This document shows positions 1 through 11,889 of a stretch of DNA of 64,000 bases, one piece after another (position 1 is the first letter of the stretch; every line of letters begins with the position of its first letter). The notes beneath the pieces are model-generated. The model ran no database searches. It had not been told where the DNA came from and worked only from the letters and a program-made list of their open reading frames with translations. Location of the stretch: positions 235,395 to 299,394 of the forward strand of contig BCKL01000024.1 in assembly GCA_001600635.1 (NCBI GenBank), read 5' to 3'. This stretch comes from Leucosporidium creatinivorum. Taxonomy: Eukaryota > Basidiomycota > Microbotryomycetes > Leucosporidiales > Leucosporidiaceae. A program made the translations under genes and the position numbers.

Positions 1-507
1 AAAACCCGCCGGACTCGGAAGTCTCGCGGCGCGGGGGGAGAGAGGATGTAGGAGAGTAAAGCTCACTGAGTGCGATTGAACTCCTGCGCCAATTCCCTCG
101 TGCCTCCTCCAAAGGCGAAGCCGATCTTCAAGGAGGACTCGTTCAGCTCGACAGCTCGAAACGGACGGACGCTGTGCTGTGAGACGAGGAAAGCTTTCGC
201 TGCTGCTGTTCGGTGTAATAGATTGCTTGTGAAGGCGGGTAGTGCTGCTGAACATTCATTCGGCCAGCGGGAGCTGTAGGAGAGCAGCCGGTTGGCTGAG
301 AAGCGGCGCCAATGGAGAGCGAGGAGGGTCGAGCGCCTGTTGTGATGGGAGGGAGCAGTTCGGAGAGTGAAGCCGGGGCAGGGCGTGTGCACGATAGCAG
401 TAGACCCCGTCGAGAAGCTTTAGCTGACCACCGCACCTTCACCAAGCAGGCCGAAGCTACCCCTCTCCCTATCCTTCTCCGCCCCCCTTCGACCTCCCTC
501 CACCGAC
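1..507 (+). promoter_or_regulatory. 5' flank of F-box-like gene 1 (module A)
   Basis: No gene is seen here. The stretch resembles the DNA upstream of two other family members, at about 11440-11889 (plus) and 23970-24430 (minus). The piece near 130-190 recurs at 11541-11605, and the piece near 205-300 closely matches the reverse complement around 24120-24230. Just before the ATG, a branch-like GCTGAC near 423 followed by an AG near 449 suggests the end of a 5'-UTR intron, as in the other members. The upstream boundary lies outside the window. Confidence 0.5.
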
Positions 508-1625
508 ATGGCCGTCATCCAGGACCTACCATTCGAGCTACTCGAAAGGATCCTCGAACTCTTGGGCGAGGATGACAAGCCCCGCTCCAGCCTGAAGCGC
601 GCGTCGCTAGTTGCGCGAGTGTGGAGACGCCGAGCGCAACAGCTTCTTCGCTCGTTAGCGGGAGCTGAGGACGTCTTGGACATGAGTCGCGCGGTGATGA
701 CGCTTCTGGCTGGCTGTACGCTCCGTCGAGTCGATTTTGATGAGCTCGACTGTTTCGATGAGCCGAGGAAGGTTCTCAAAAAGCTTCGCAAGCACAATGT
801 TGCAGTCCATAAGCTGTCTGGTCGAATCGATGCGACTTATATAGACCGACGTCTGCTGAGTGGGGCGTGCACGGCGGAGCCTTTGGAGATGCTCGGCGCT
901 GACCATCGGATTCGGCAGGCGCCAAGTCACTGAAGATCTCGGACCCTTGGACGGGAGATTTCGACTCAGCGGTCGGATCAGAACGACAGCTCGAAGCTCT
1001 CTCCCCCTCCTCCCTCTACTCACCCGACTCCATGCTCGACTCCCTCCTCGGCGCAGCCCCCTTCCTCACTCACCTGAATCTCGCGCACATAGGTGGGCGG
1101 CCTGCCCTCTTACACCACCTCACCACTCCCCTACAAACAATCTCTACACGACTGCGACACCTCACCATCTCTGGCGATCCCTGGTCCAGTCTCAGCCTCC
1201 CCTCGTCGACTCGGCCTCAAGAGCTCGACCTCCTGGACTTTGTCTCTTCCTGCACCTCTCTGGTGTCGCTCGAGCTCCGCAAGCTTAGAGTCGATCCAGC
1301 TCTACTCCTTTGCCGTGCGGTGCGCGCGCCCTTATCACTCTTCACCACCCAGCTCTTCCACCCGAGCCAATGTCGATCTGGAGATGGTCCAGCTCCTCTC
1401 GGCGCTTGAGCTTCCTGCTTTCGCGACCCTCAGACGTTGGAGATCCCTACGTCACAAATGCATCCGAACCTTCTGGGATGCCGGAAGGCAGGACACCTGG
1501 GAGCGCGCTTGTCGAGCTCGCGGAATCGAGCCTCGCGACGAGCGCCGCTACTACACTGGTGGGTCTTCTTTCCTGCTACCGTCTCTTTGCAGCATTCAAA
1601 TGACACTTTTTCATCTCGTAGACTG
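508..1625 (+). pseudogene. F-box-like family protein 1, probably decayed
   Basis: The start MAVIQDLPFELLERILEL is the shared F-box-like N-terminus of this family. The end, ACRARGIEPRDERRYYTG, is the shared C-terminal tag. The middle carries weak leucine-rich repeats. The product would be a substrate adaptor for an SCF-type ubiquitin ligase, if active. Two defects are visible. The usual first intron donor is not a normal GT at the expected site (about 864-870), although a GTGCAC a few bases on might serve. The leucine-rich part (to about 1290) and the tag region (from about 1300) lie in different frames. After the last intron the reading frame closes immediately, so the usual short DYP-type tail is missing. 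A sequencing error could explain the frameshift but not all the defects. Confidence 0.6.
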
Positions 1626-1640
1626 ATCCCGATGCTTCGA

Positions 1641-2332
1641 GAGATCGAGAGACATAAGCTGGCGCCACTCTCGGCGCAACCATCGCCGAGAAGCAAGCTG
1701 ACTTGACCTCTAAGCTCGCAGGTCGGCTCGGGAGGGAGGAGAGCGCAGGAGGTGGAGTAATGTCCTGGTACTTTCGCCCCAGCTTCTTTTCTGTAAGCTG
1801 ACCCCCCGCTCTTGCAGGCGTCGGAGCTCGGTCTCGGATGTCGAAGAGAGTGGAGGTGCACTCGGTAGCTTGCAGTCGAAATCACCGCTTGCCTTTCGCT
1901 ATGAGACCAACCCACATCGCTATGTAGCGAGCTGAACCCGACTCCGAGATTCGTCTCGCGCTCCACCTCGGCGATCGCAAATTGCAGAGCCGAGTTGAAC
2001 TGAGCTGTCTGAGGATACCCAGACGAGTATAGGAAGCTCCCCGATGTACATACAGAGCACGAATGCAGCTCAAACAAGCTTGATACCCTTCAGCAGGCGA
2101 TCCCTTCGACCGAAGCGCCATGCCTTCGACGCGACTTGCTGCGAAGGCTTGGCCTTCCTGCTCTTCCTCCCTCCCTCTTCTTCCCTCGCTTAGCTCGACT
2201 CGTAGGACGAACTGTACCACAACCTACAGCCCACCACACTCGCTTCCACACTCGCTTCAACTCGGCCGCGTTACCACCCACCTTCATTTACAATAGACGC
2301 GTCTGGCTGAGGCGCTTTGACCCCCCTACAAG
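1641..2332. other. Intergenic region, F-box gene 1 to fucosyltransferase-like gene
   Basis: I see no gene. The last 130 bases are pyrimidine-rich and probably hold the promoter and 5' UTR of the gene starting at 2333. There is no clear TATA box and no repeat shared with the other F-box cassettes. Confidence 0.4.
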
Positions 2333-4519
2333 ATGTCGCACGTCCGCCGCCGAAGCGAGACTCAGATCTCATTACCCTCCTCACCGGTGCATCACATCCC
2401 CGCCTCACCTTCCTCCCAACGTCGAGCAGCACCAACAGCAGCGCCCTACAAGCTCTCCTCCCCCTCCTTCCGCTCAAGATCACATCGCCGGTCGCTTTCA
2501 CTCCTCCTGGCAGCTCTCTCACTCATGATGGGGTGCATGGTCCTTTTCAATGTACTCTATCCAAGCGAGACCGAGCTGCTACAGGTCGACCACGCCGCAG
2601 GAGGAGCTGCTGAAAGAGCTGCCGCTGGACGCGTCGTTCCTGGGCTTCGACAGCAGGAGCAGGAGCAGCTCCAGCGACCACCACAGGCATCGGAGGAGCA
2701 GGAGGAGCAAGACAAGTGGAAGGTGGTGCAGCTGGAGAAGGAGCACGGCGCCAGAGAGATTGTCGAGGAGACCGAGGAGGATAGCAAGCGCCTCGAGGGA
2801 GACGCTTCGCAGCAGGATGCTGAGTTGCAGCAGAACGAGCCGGTAGCTGCCAAGGAGGAGAAGAACGCGGTCATATCTACGGGCAAGAAGGTACCGCCGT
2901 GCAAGCGTACCATGCTCTTCAAGATGGCGGGTGAGCCTTCTCAACTTCTCATCGCCGAGGGCGCTCCGGCTCACCTTCATGTCATTCACAGGCCTCCACG
3001 GCTTCGGCTCCGAGTTCAACCTTCTTATTCGCGCCGCTTCCCTCGCCCGCCGCTTCGACTACACCCTCCTCCCCGTGGACTCGAGCGCCTGGAACTACGG
3101 CGACCTTTCCTCCTTCTTCACGTCTCCTCCTCTCACCTGCCGACCACCACGCGACACGACCCGCCGGATGCCAATGACCTTCGACGACGAGGATGTCGAT
3201 GGAGATAACGACGATGGACTCTCGGGCGTCAACCTCAGCTGGACCAAGAGCGATCACGTCGTTTGGAGTCACCGCAACCTCGACGGACTGGACCGAGCGG
3301 TCGTGGGACTCTTCACCGACGAGGAAGCTGTCGGAGAGCTCCATCGCTGGGACCTCGAGAAGCTCTCGTTGGCGCATCAGCGGAAGGAGAAGAAGGAGGG
3401 TCACGCAGAGCTTCTCCCCGCCGACCAGACGGTGCCCGAGGCGTATCGCGAGGTGTTCAAGAGGCAGTCGCAGTTGGCGGGGAGTCTATGGAGGCCGACT
3501 GAGGAGATTCGCGCGATGACGAAGAAGGTGGAGAGCGAGTTGAAGCTCTCGGCGCTGGGGAGCAAGAAGAAGGAGGCGGGTGATTTGACGATTGGAGTGC
3601 ACGTTCGGTTCGTCGAGCTTTCTCCCGCTTTTGCTGAGTCTATCAAGACTCCGCTGATTCTGTAACTGACCCTGCTGTGCTCTCCCTCTCTCACTCAGAC
3701 TCGGCGACAAGTACATGGAAGCCGCTCACATCGGCCCTCAAGCCTACGCCAAGGACGTGGTCCCCGAACCCATCGTCACCTCCACCCCTGGTCTCCACTC
3801 CGACGCCCTCACTTCCTACCTCACCGCCGCGACCGAGCTCGTCTTCTCCATCCTCACCACCTCGCTCGACCACTCCTCCTCGGCCGCCTCTCCCAACGCA
3901 TGGAAGGGCGAACCCACTCTCGTCATCATGAGCGATGATGGAGGTGCTTGGAAGGCTTTTGCTGAGCATAAGCTGGGGAAGAGGTTCAGGGTCGTTGGAA
4001 CGCCGGTGGCTAAGGTGGAGGGGGATTTCGAGCTGGCGAAGGTGAAGGGAAAGAAGATGGTCAAGAAGACGAAGAAGCTGGTCAAGAGGCAGCAGGAGAA
4101 GGGAGTCGACCCGCTGGCGAAGGATGGTGGATTTGTAAGTCCTTGCGCTGCGCCGAAGCTGAACCGAGCTGACCTCAGCTCCCTCCTCCTTCTCTTGCAC
4201 CCTCGCCACCTTCTGTCCTGCCCTCGCTCCCACAGAACGAGATCTCCTTCAACTCGATGGCCCTGCCCGCTCGCGTCGCCCTGACCAAGACCTTCGTCCG
4301 CGACATCTCTCTCCTCGCCGAGCATGCCGACGGACTCGTTCTCACCGCCTCAAGCAACGTCGGCCGACTGCTACTACTTCTCGCCGGCGAAGAGAAAGTG
4401 CTGGATGGTCGAGTGAGGAGTCTGGATACTCGGTGAGTCTTGCCGATGAGCTGGAGAGCGAGCTCGGCGCTGATTCATTCCCCTCTCGCAGATGGTTCCC
4501 GACGAGCCAGTTTTACTAG
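2333..4519 (+). CDS. Fucosyltransferase-like type II membrane glycosyltransferase
   Basis: Five exons (2333-2930, 2992-3607, 3699-4134, 4236-4432, 4492-4519) splice in frame to 624 residues. A basic, proline/serine-rich tail of about 50 residues is followed by one membrane segment (residues about 51-70), then a charged glutamine/glutamate stem, as in Golgi type II enzymes. The catalytic part has GLHGFGSEFN, IGVHVRLGDKYMEA and SSNVGRL. These resemble the donor-binding motifs of GT23 alpha-1,6-fucosyltransferases and related O-fucosyltransferase folds, where the arginine of HVR contacts GDP-fucose. The exact linkage and acceptor cannot be told. A long lysine-rich insert sits between the HVR motif and the C-terminal SSNVGRL block. 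Every junction has a GT donor and AG acceptor. I am confident of the fold class and less sure of the substrate. Confidence 0.65.
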
Positions 4520-4696
4520 ACGATGTAGATAGATTTGCATACCCTTATTCGTGCTGATACCTGTTGCTTTACCCTCTTATTCCCCTTCTTTGCAATGCTC
4601 GGTCTGTTTTGATGACGACGAAGGGCGACGAGGAGGCCCGCCAAGTCGAAGCGGGGAGGAAGCGAAGGTTGAGGTCTCGCCAAATTGTTTGTCATC

Positions 4697-7080
4697 ATGA
4701 CCAGCTACTACATCGGAGTAGACGTGTGAGCTACGGCTGAGCTGCTACAGCTCTGCAGACCTACAGCTGACCCTGCTCGTCAACAGCGGCTCAGGCTCAG
4801 CTCGTGCTGCTCTCGTGTCGGAAACAGGCGACATTGTAGCGGAATCGACTCACGAGACCCTCACCCGTCGAGATGACCACGACAGCAACATCTTCGAACA
4901 GAGTACAGATCAGAGTAAGTCCCTACAGCTTGGCTTCGGATCGAGTGGGGGAGCTGACAACTAGCTCGCTCGCAGTCTGGGATTGCATCTCCAAGGCGTG
5001 CAAGGCTGTACTACAGGAATCCGGCATCCCCAACACAAGCGTCAAGGGTATCGGCTTCGATGCTACTTGCTCACTCGCGGTTGCTAGCATGGACGACGGC
5101 TCGCCCATCTCGGTGTCTAAGGACTCGTGGGGAGCAGAGCATCAGCACGACGACGGGCGGGTGTGGAATGTCATCCTCTGGGCTGGTGAGTAGTCTCTCT
5201 GCTTCCTTGCCGCACCTTCGCTACGCCAAAGCAAGCTGACCTCGACCTCGCCGAACAGACCACCGCGCCTCGGCCGAAGCCAAGCTCATCAACTCGACAG
5301 GCTCCATGGTCCTCAAATACGTCGGCGGTACCATGTCCCTCGAGATGGAAGCGCCCAAGATGCTGTGGCTCAAGCGCCACATGCCCGCCGAGACGTTCAA
5401 GAGCTCCATGTTCTTCGACCTGCCCGACTTCCTCACCTACAAAGCTACGGGAGATCTCGCGAGGTCCAACTGCTCCCTCGCTTGCAAGTGCTCGTATGTA
5501 CCGCCGGGAGTCGTAGGCTCGAAAGGGTGGAACGACGAGTTCTTTACCAAGATTGGCCTTGAGGAGTTCGTGAGTCGTTTCGACCGTCTCGCACAAGCTT
5601 TAGCTGACTCTTCTTTCTGCTACAACAGCCCAAAAGCGCCTACAAGCAAGTCGGCGGCACCCCCGGTCACTCGGGGCTCATCCTCACAGCAGGTCAGCCC
5701 GTCGGCAAGGGCATCTCGGCCCAAGCAGCCTCGGAACTCGGTCTGCTCGAGGGCACACCAGTCGGGTCCGCCGTCATCGACGCCTACGCTGGATGGGTGG
5801 GAACCGTCGCTGCACCCATGGAAGGACAGAGCACGACCAACCTCGACGATTCGAAGCACCGTCTCGCCGCTATCGCTGGAACGAGTACTTGCCATATCGT
5901 GCAGAGTCCCGAGGCTGTCTTTGTACCAGGAGTCTGGGGTCCTTACAAGCACGCCATCTTCCCTGGATGTGAGTCTGCGCCGTCTCCTCTGATCAGCACC
6001 GAAAGCTGACCCCTCGGCGCTCCTTGCTTTGCAGACTGGATGAACGAAGGCGGCCAGTCGTCGACGGGACAGCTCCTCGACTTCATGATCGACACTCATC
6101 CCGCCTCGGCCAAGCTCAAGCAACTCGCAAAGGAGCAGGGCACCAATCACTTCTCCCTTCTGACCGAGATCCTCGAGAAGATGGCCAAGGATCGCAAGGT
6201 CCCCTTCATGTCGTACCTCACCAAAGACATCCAGCTTTATCCCGATCTTCATGGTGAGTACTTTGTCGTATCTTCCTCGTCCTACCTGCTCGGCGCTAAC
6301 TCGCTTGCTTCTGCTCGGCAGGGAACCGCTCACCCCTCGCCGACAACGACATGCGGGGCATGCTCATAGGCATGCAGCTCGACAAGAACGTCTCGGATCT
6401 TGCCCTTCGCTACTACGCTACCGCCGAGGCTATCGCTCTGCAGACGCGGCAGATCATCGACGAGATGAACAAGAATGGACACGAGGTTCGGTCAATCTTC
6501 ATGAGTGGAGGGTGAGCTCTGCTACATTAGCTCATTGGACCTTAGAGCTGGAGCTGACTTTCCGACTCGCTCTGCAGCCTCGTCAAGAACTCGTTCCTCA
6601 TGTCGTTCGTCTCGCGCTCAAGCTCGCGACGCGTCACCTCCAGCAAGCGGAACTGACTTCTTTCTCTTTTACAGCCTCATCGCCGACATCTGCAACGTCC
6701 CCGTCCAGCTGCCTTACTCTCACTCCGCCTCTGTCGTTCTCGGATCTGCCATGCTCGGCGCTGCTGCTGCGAGGGAAGCCGCCGACGGACCCATCATTAA
6801 AACACAAGAGCAGGCGGAGAAGGGTTCGTTCGAGATGAAGGATAGGCTGTGGGATATTATGGTGCGTTTCGCGGTCTCCTGCTCGCTCTCGCTCGCCGAG
6901 CTGACACTCCTCCCCATCCGCGCCCCGCAGATCAAGATGTCCAAGCCCGGAACAACAGTCAAGCCGTCAGCGTCGGAGAAAGAGCTCAGGCTACTCAAGG
7001 TCAAATACGAGACCTTCCTCGAGTGCATCGAGCTGCAGAGGAAGTGGAGGAAGAACGTGAGCGAGGCGCTCGAGGAGTAG
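4697..7080 (+). CDS. FGGY-family pentulose kinase (D-ribulokinase type)
   Basis: Ten exons splice in frame to 596 residues: 4697-4725, 4787-4914, 4976-5185, 5259-5569, 5629-5968, 6035-6253, 6322-6511, 6578-6604, 6675-6861 and 6931-7080. The N-terminus YYIGVDVGSGSARAALV is the phosphate-1 loop of the FGGY/actin fold. WADHRA, AGTSTCH and FMSGGLVKNSFLM are hallmark substrate and nucleotide motifs of the ribulokinase branch (yeast YDR109C, human FGGY). It should phosphorylate D-ribulose or a similar pentulose in the cytosol, feeding the pentose phosphate pathway or repairing stray sugars. The length fits the family. Exon 8 is only 27 nt, but the conserved LMSLIADICNVPVQ across its junction supports it. 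Confidence 0.88.
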
Positions 7081-7682
7081 AGTCGGAAATGTGATACAAG
7101 TGCAAATCAGTGAGTTCAGTGCCCATGCTACGCTATGCGCTGAGAGGCGACTGCGAGCAGGTCGTTTCTTCGCTCGGCCGGTCTTTCTGCTCGGCGCCGA
7201 ACTCCGACTTCGCCTGGCCTCTTAGCATCCTTCCCAGGCAAAGCTGGACTTCAGCTGTGGTACTCAACAAAGATCACGCTCACACGGCGCTGTGAGACCT
7301 CTCGACGTCTCCCTTTCTACTCGTCGCCCGTCGTTCGGCGCACGGCCCTCTTCGGACAAAGGGCTCGCGCACAGCCTCTCGCTCGTCTCTGACTTCGCCT
7401 AGCGCCACGAGGATAAAGGCTAGCTGTGCACGATCTGCGAGGTGGAAGGCTGACGAGGATTGATTTCCTGTCCACCACTGCTCGCTCTGTCTTTGCCGAC
7501 GTCGCTCTCCTTCCTCGCCTTTCGCTTTCCTCATCTTACTACAGCGCCGGTCGCTTCTTCCCTTTTCACAACTACCGCTAGTCGGTCTCCCCAGTAGTCC
7601 CAGTCGACTTACCCTTCGCCAGCGCCGCGCGCCATTCGCTTTCCACCTTTTCCATCTCACTGTCAGCCCACCTCGCCTCAAG
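7081..7682. other. 3' end of kinase gene and outer edge of the left duplication arm
   Basis: Bases 7081-7282 are unique and hold the 3' UTR of the kinase gene. From about 7283 the sequence matches, in reverse, the region ending near 28575. The rest is presumably the promoter of the gene starting at 7683, since it is the part best conserved between the arms. No gene is seen. Confidence 0.5.
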
Positions 7683-8992
7683 ATGGGCTTCCTCACCAAG
7701 TCCTCTCTCACCTTCTGCACACTCAACCTCCTTCGCCTGTTATCGGTTGTAGCTATTTTGCTGGCGCTCAGTGGCGAGATCGTCACCATGGTCTCGTGAG
7801 CCGAATCCCTTTCTTCTCGGCGCCGAGCNCNGAGCTCACNTTNTCCNNCTNTTACTTGCNCAGCGACCTCAAGGGCGTGCAAGCTGTCCATCTCGCACGG
7901 GCCACTACCTCTACCGCTGCCTCAGCCTCCACCTCTACGGCCAGCACCAAGCTCATNCGCCGAGNGTTTTTGCCCGACNCTCCCATCATCCTCGACGCCG
8001 GTTCAGCTGCCCTCTCCTCACCTACCGCCATGGCTACACTTGTACGGCGTAGTCAGATCAAGCGTGAGGTGCGCACCTCGTCCTCGGAAACGTCGACCAG
8101 GGCCGTGACCGNCGGTGCTCGGCCTTCGCCGTCGCCTACGCCCGTTTCGACCCCGGCGAGCCAGGAGACGACGACCTGCGCCTACATCGGAGAGACGAGC
8201 GTACCGAAGCAGGTCGGTGGCATCCTGTTCTCTACATTGGAGAGGATCTTTTGTGGTCAGTCTGACTCCAAAGCTCGGTGCCATTTGCTGGAGCTGATCG
8301 CCGAACTTCGCTTCTCCCATCCCCTCTCGTCCTTCACTCCCTCACCCTTCACAGCCATCATCCTCATTTTTGCCCTCCTCGCCGAGCTCCCGCCTCACTC
8401 AAGATTCACCCAGCGCTTCTGGACCTACGCTTTCCCGCCGTTCGGCGAGTCCTTCGGCACCGGCGTGCTCGGCGTCGTCCAGGTCTTTGTCGGCTGTTCG
8501 GCTTTGAGCCACTCGTGAGTAGCCCTTTTCAACGACTGCAGTTGCTTCCTGACCCATTTATTGTGAACTGACGTCCTCTTCTACCCTTCGAACAGAAACC
8601 AGCAGTTTCCGCTGGTCTCCTTCTGGTTTCTCTTCATCGTCGGCTTCCTCAACATTCTTTTTGTATGCCAGCGTTCTCAATCACGATAGAACTTTGCTGA
8701 CCTCCCTCTTCCCCCACAGGGCCTCGCATTCGGCGCCTCGCTCAAGCCACTTCGGTCGATCATGGCCTCTCCTTCCTCTCCGTCTCGACCCTCCGGTCTC
8801 AAGGCCCTTCGCACAAACGCCGCTCCCCATGCAGGAGCTGCATCTGCCTACTTCGGCTTCGATGGAGAAGGACCCGCTGCCCCTGCGCCAGTCGCCAGCA
8901 AGGGCAAGAAGGAGAGGAAGCCCATCTTCATCTCGCCGCCGATGGCTCAGGCCAGTGCGCCGCCTGTGTACCATGGCGAGGGTAGGGAGTAG
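7683..8992 (+). CDS. Four-TM membrane protein, basidiomycete DUF7598-like (left copy)
   Basis: Five exons (7683-7795, 7864-8255, 8355-8514, 8596-8662, 8720-8992) splice in frame to about 334 residues. Membrane segments are predicted at residues about 12-34, then AIILIFALLAEL, then GVLGVVQVFVGCSALSHS, then FPLVSFWFLFIVGFLNILF. The layout of a first helix ending in a MV..D motif, a serine/threonine-rich loop, and a conserved LE/R..FG..LG..Q block resembles the uncharacterised basidiomycete DUF7598 family; I recall this resemblance and did not search it. The C-terminal tail is cytosol-like and lysine/proline-rich. Function is unknown. Twelve N bases lie in intron 1 and exon 2, so a few residues are undetermined. 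The right-arm copy is at 26875-28189. Confidence 0.72.
7829..8112. other. Cluster of ambiguous bases (left arm)
   Basis: Twelve N positions occur at 7829, 7831, 7840, 7843, 7847, 7848, 7851, 7860, 7957, 7965, 7979 and 8112. The first eight are in intron 1 of the four-TM gene and the rest are in exon 2. The right arm has exactly twelve Ns at the mirrored spacings. Confidence 0.95.
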
Positions 8993-9869
8993 CTGTACGA
9001 TACGTTAAACTAGTGCTATGGACACGTTTTTTGTTGCATCAGTGAGAGATCGGAGAGTGAAGGGTCATCGCCGAGAAGAGGCCCGAGGGCGACACGGCTT
9101 ATTGCAGGTGCCAGAGGGAGGTGCAAGAAGCGCTTAAGAGGGGTGTCTGCTTTGTCTATAAGCTGGCGATTGATACGAGTGGGGCGCGCGAGAAGCAGCG
9201 CGGGCGAACGAGCTCGGCGATGGGTCGGCTGAGGATGGCGCAAGCTGTGAGGCGTTGATGTAGCGTGTCTGCTACGAAGAGCCTTAGTACAATGCGCAGA
9301 CAGCACTCGCCACTTCTGCGACAGCCACCTCGATAGCTCGACCCCTCTCCAGCGCGCATCCGTTCCCTCCCCGCTCTCTGCCTTGCCCTCTCCCGCTTCA
9401 CTCGTCTCAGCTCGTCGTCTCATCTTCGCCCGCTAGTCGTCTGGAAATCTACAGGAAAAAGCTCTACTCGACTGCTACACGCCTACTCGCCCGCTGCACC
9501 TCAATACGACCTCGAGAGGACGCTTTGCTGGAAGCTGCTGAGATTGAGCGCGTTCGCTGAATATTGACGTTGAATCGAAGGTTGCTGGACGGTGGGATCG
9601 AAGGCTGAGGGTGTACGAGCTGCTGCTGCTGTTGCTACTGGGACTGGGAGCGGGGAACAGCAGCTGGGGAGGATGGCGGCCGTGTTGAGCGATGCTGCTG
9701 ACTGTTCGCCACTACAAAGCTGCAGCCGGGACGGCTGCGAGGCTGCGAAGAGAAGCAGTGTACAGCGACTCGAAAGACTGTGAAGCTGAACCTCGTCGTC
9801 CTTCACCCGCAGTGCTCCTCCCCTTCCCCTCCTTCGCCGACCCTCCCCCGAATCGCTCGCTCGCTCGGT
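8993..9869 (+). promoter_or_regulatory. 3' end of four-TM gene and module B flank of F-box-like gene 2
   Basis: No gene is seen. The part from about 9040 to 9560 matches the right arm (about 26320-26850) in reverse. The part from about 9340 to 9560 also resembles the stretch upstream of F-box-like gene 6 (about 50480-50700), including a shared GGACGCTTTGCTGGAAGCTG. A branch-like GCTGAAC near 9783 followed by a CAG near 9812 suggests a 5'-UTR intron ending about 60 bases before the ATG at 9870. Confidence 0.5.
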
Positions 9870-11036
9870 ATGGCAGTCATCCAGGATCTACCACCCGAGC
9901 TGCTCAGAAAGATACTTGAGCTTGTCGAAACCGAGGACGATCCCTTGACGCGAAGCACTCTCTGTAGCGCTTCGCTCGTGGCCCGAGCCTGGACACACCC
10001 TTCGCAGCAAGTCTTGCTCGCCAGCATGGTACAAGGAGCACGTAGAGGCGGCTGGCGCCGCAGCGCACTTCGCCTCGCCGCCGGCTACCCCATCAGCGTT
10101 GTGCACTGCGGCGGGGAGGGCTCTCAAGCACTGTTGGACTGTATCAAGAAGTACGATGTTGGCGTTGAGACGTTGTCGATGCAGTACCCCGGGTCAAAGA
10201 GTGTCGATTGGAGCAGAATGGGCCTCAAACTACTCAGCGGTGAGCGCTACGAACCAATCCGCCTGCGCGTTGGCAGCGAAGCTAATGCCCTCTCCCTCCC
10301 AGGCCTCAAGACCCTTGATGTCTACGGGGTATTCGTAGGGCAGCCTCGTATCCCACCAAAGACCGTGCTCGAGCTAAGGACGCTCCGACTGCTTTCGGTG
10401 TCCCCTGAAATCTCTCGCTCGTTCTTACCCTCCCCAAGCTTCCTCGGCACCCTCCTCAGCGCGGCGCCTTTCTTAACTCGCCTCGACCTCGGGGTAGTCG
10501 ATGACGCCCAGTCACTCTCCCAAGAGTACGACGCAGTGTTTCAATCCGTAGCTCACCAGCTTCGCCACATCACCATGCCGGCCAATGCAATCGTCGACTC
10601 GCGGGGACCGACCTCGTTCGGCTTCCCTCGCTTCCTCGCCGCCTGCACCTCCCTCACTTCCCTGTGTCTGTACTCGGCGACCCCGAGCTTGATCAACAGT
10701 ACTCTTGATGCTTTGAACTCGCCTCTACTCCTTTTGGAGACCTCCCTGATCCCGTGGGAGGAGCATGGGTTCGACGAGCGAGGCCGCGCCCTCAGTGCCC
10801 TTCTAGCCCACCCTGTCCTAGGCACGTTGCGACGCTGGAGGATGCCTAGGATCACTCTCGCTCCGCCTGCGCTGACTGGGGGAGAAAGGATGCGCTGGGC
10901 CGCCGCCTGCCGAGCGAGGGGGGTCGAGCCTCGCAACGAGCACCGCTTCTTCACTGGTGAGTTCCTACCGTCTCTCTGAGCTCATTCAACGCGGAGCTAA
11001 CCTCCTGCTCTTCTCACAGACTACACCGTCGAGTAG
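9870..11036 (+). CDS. F-box-like/LRR family protein 2 (left arm, middle gene)
   Basis: Three exons (9870-10239, 10303-10956, 11020-11036) give 346 residues with no break. The start MAVIQDLPPELLRKILELVE is an F-box-like motif. The central part has leucine-rich stretches such as LKTLDVYGVF and FLTRLDLGVV. The end has a conserved LRRWRMP, then ACRARGVEPRNEHRFFTG, then the tiny last exon encoding DYTVE. By family, it would act as a ubiquitin-ligase adaptor with the LRR part choosing the target, but no target can be named. The first intron is 63 nt and in frame, so a read-through form would also be open. The equivalent gene in the right arm (24832-26008) is strongly diverged. Confidence 0.75.
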
Positions 11037-11889
11037 TTCGACCGGCGAGTCAAAACGTAGGATCCATCTCCGCCTTCTCGCTGACCTTCTTTCGCTTCGC
11101 AAATAGGTGGACGTGCTTGCTCCGAGACGACGAGATAGGATACGCTGGATACGAGAATCTCGATGAACCTGCTTTGCTTTCCGTCAGCTTCGAGGTCGAG
11201 CGAGTTGAGTGAGAGCGAGAGAGGAGAAGGCGGCTCGGCGCTGGCAAAGGGAGGCGATGGAGTGGTGCAGAAGGCTGCAGACGCCTCGCAGAGAGAGGAG
11301 AAGTGCTGTGGTAGAACACACTTCAGCCCCCCTTCGTTCACCTACAGCTCGACCTCCTCTCGCGCAGCTCCCTCTCCCTCAGCCGAGAGTCGAAAGCGAA
11401 CTTCGAGCGAGCGTCTCTTTCCCTCCCGCTTCTCGCTCGACTTTGCTTCTCTCACCCGCTCGACAGCTCTCAGCTCGGATAGGAAGCTCTACTACACCTC
11501 TACTACACCTCGACTACACCTCCCTCGCCCGCTCGTCGACGAGGACTCGCTCAGCTCAAAACCTCGAAACGGACGGACGCTGTGCGCTGAGACGAGGAAA
11601 GCTGGTTCGCTGCTGCTCCTGGGTGTGCTAGAGTACTCGAACAAGGTGAGTAGTGCGGTTGAATAGTAACTGGGTTAGTGCGTGCTGTAGGAGAGCGCTG
11701 GACTCAGAGAAGAGCGGCGCCGAGGGAGAGCGAGGAGGGTCGAGCGTCTGTTGTGGTGGGGAGCGGAGGGCGGTGGGGGAGCAGAAGTCGTACCGAATAG
11801 CAGAGATGCCTGGCAAAGACCGTAGCTAATCACAGCCTTTCCATCAATCAGGCCGCAGCTCGCCTTCTCTCCCGCCTCCCTCGGTCGAC
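11037..11889 (+). promoter_or_regulatory. 3' flank of F-box-like gene 2 and module A flank of gene 3
   Basis: No gene is seen. The 3' part of the cassette (about 11100-11300) recurs in reverse at 24540-24780 and again at 63370-63600 near the seventh family member. From about 11340 the module A flank starts, similar to 70-500 and to the reverse of 23970-24480. A GCTAATCAC near 11824 and a CAG near 11852 look like the end of a 5'-UTR intron. Two family cassettes therefore lie tail to head here. Confidence 0.5.
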
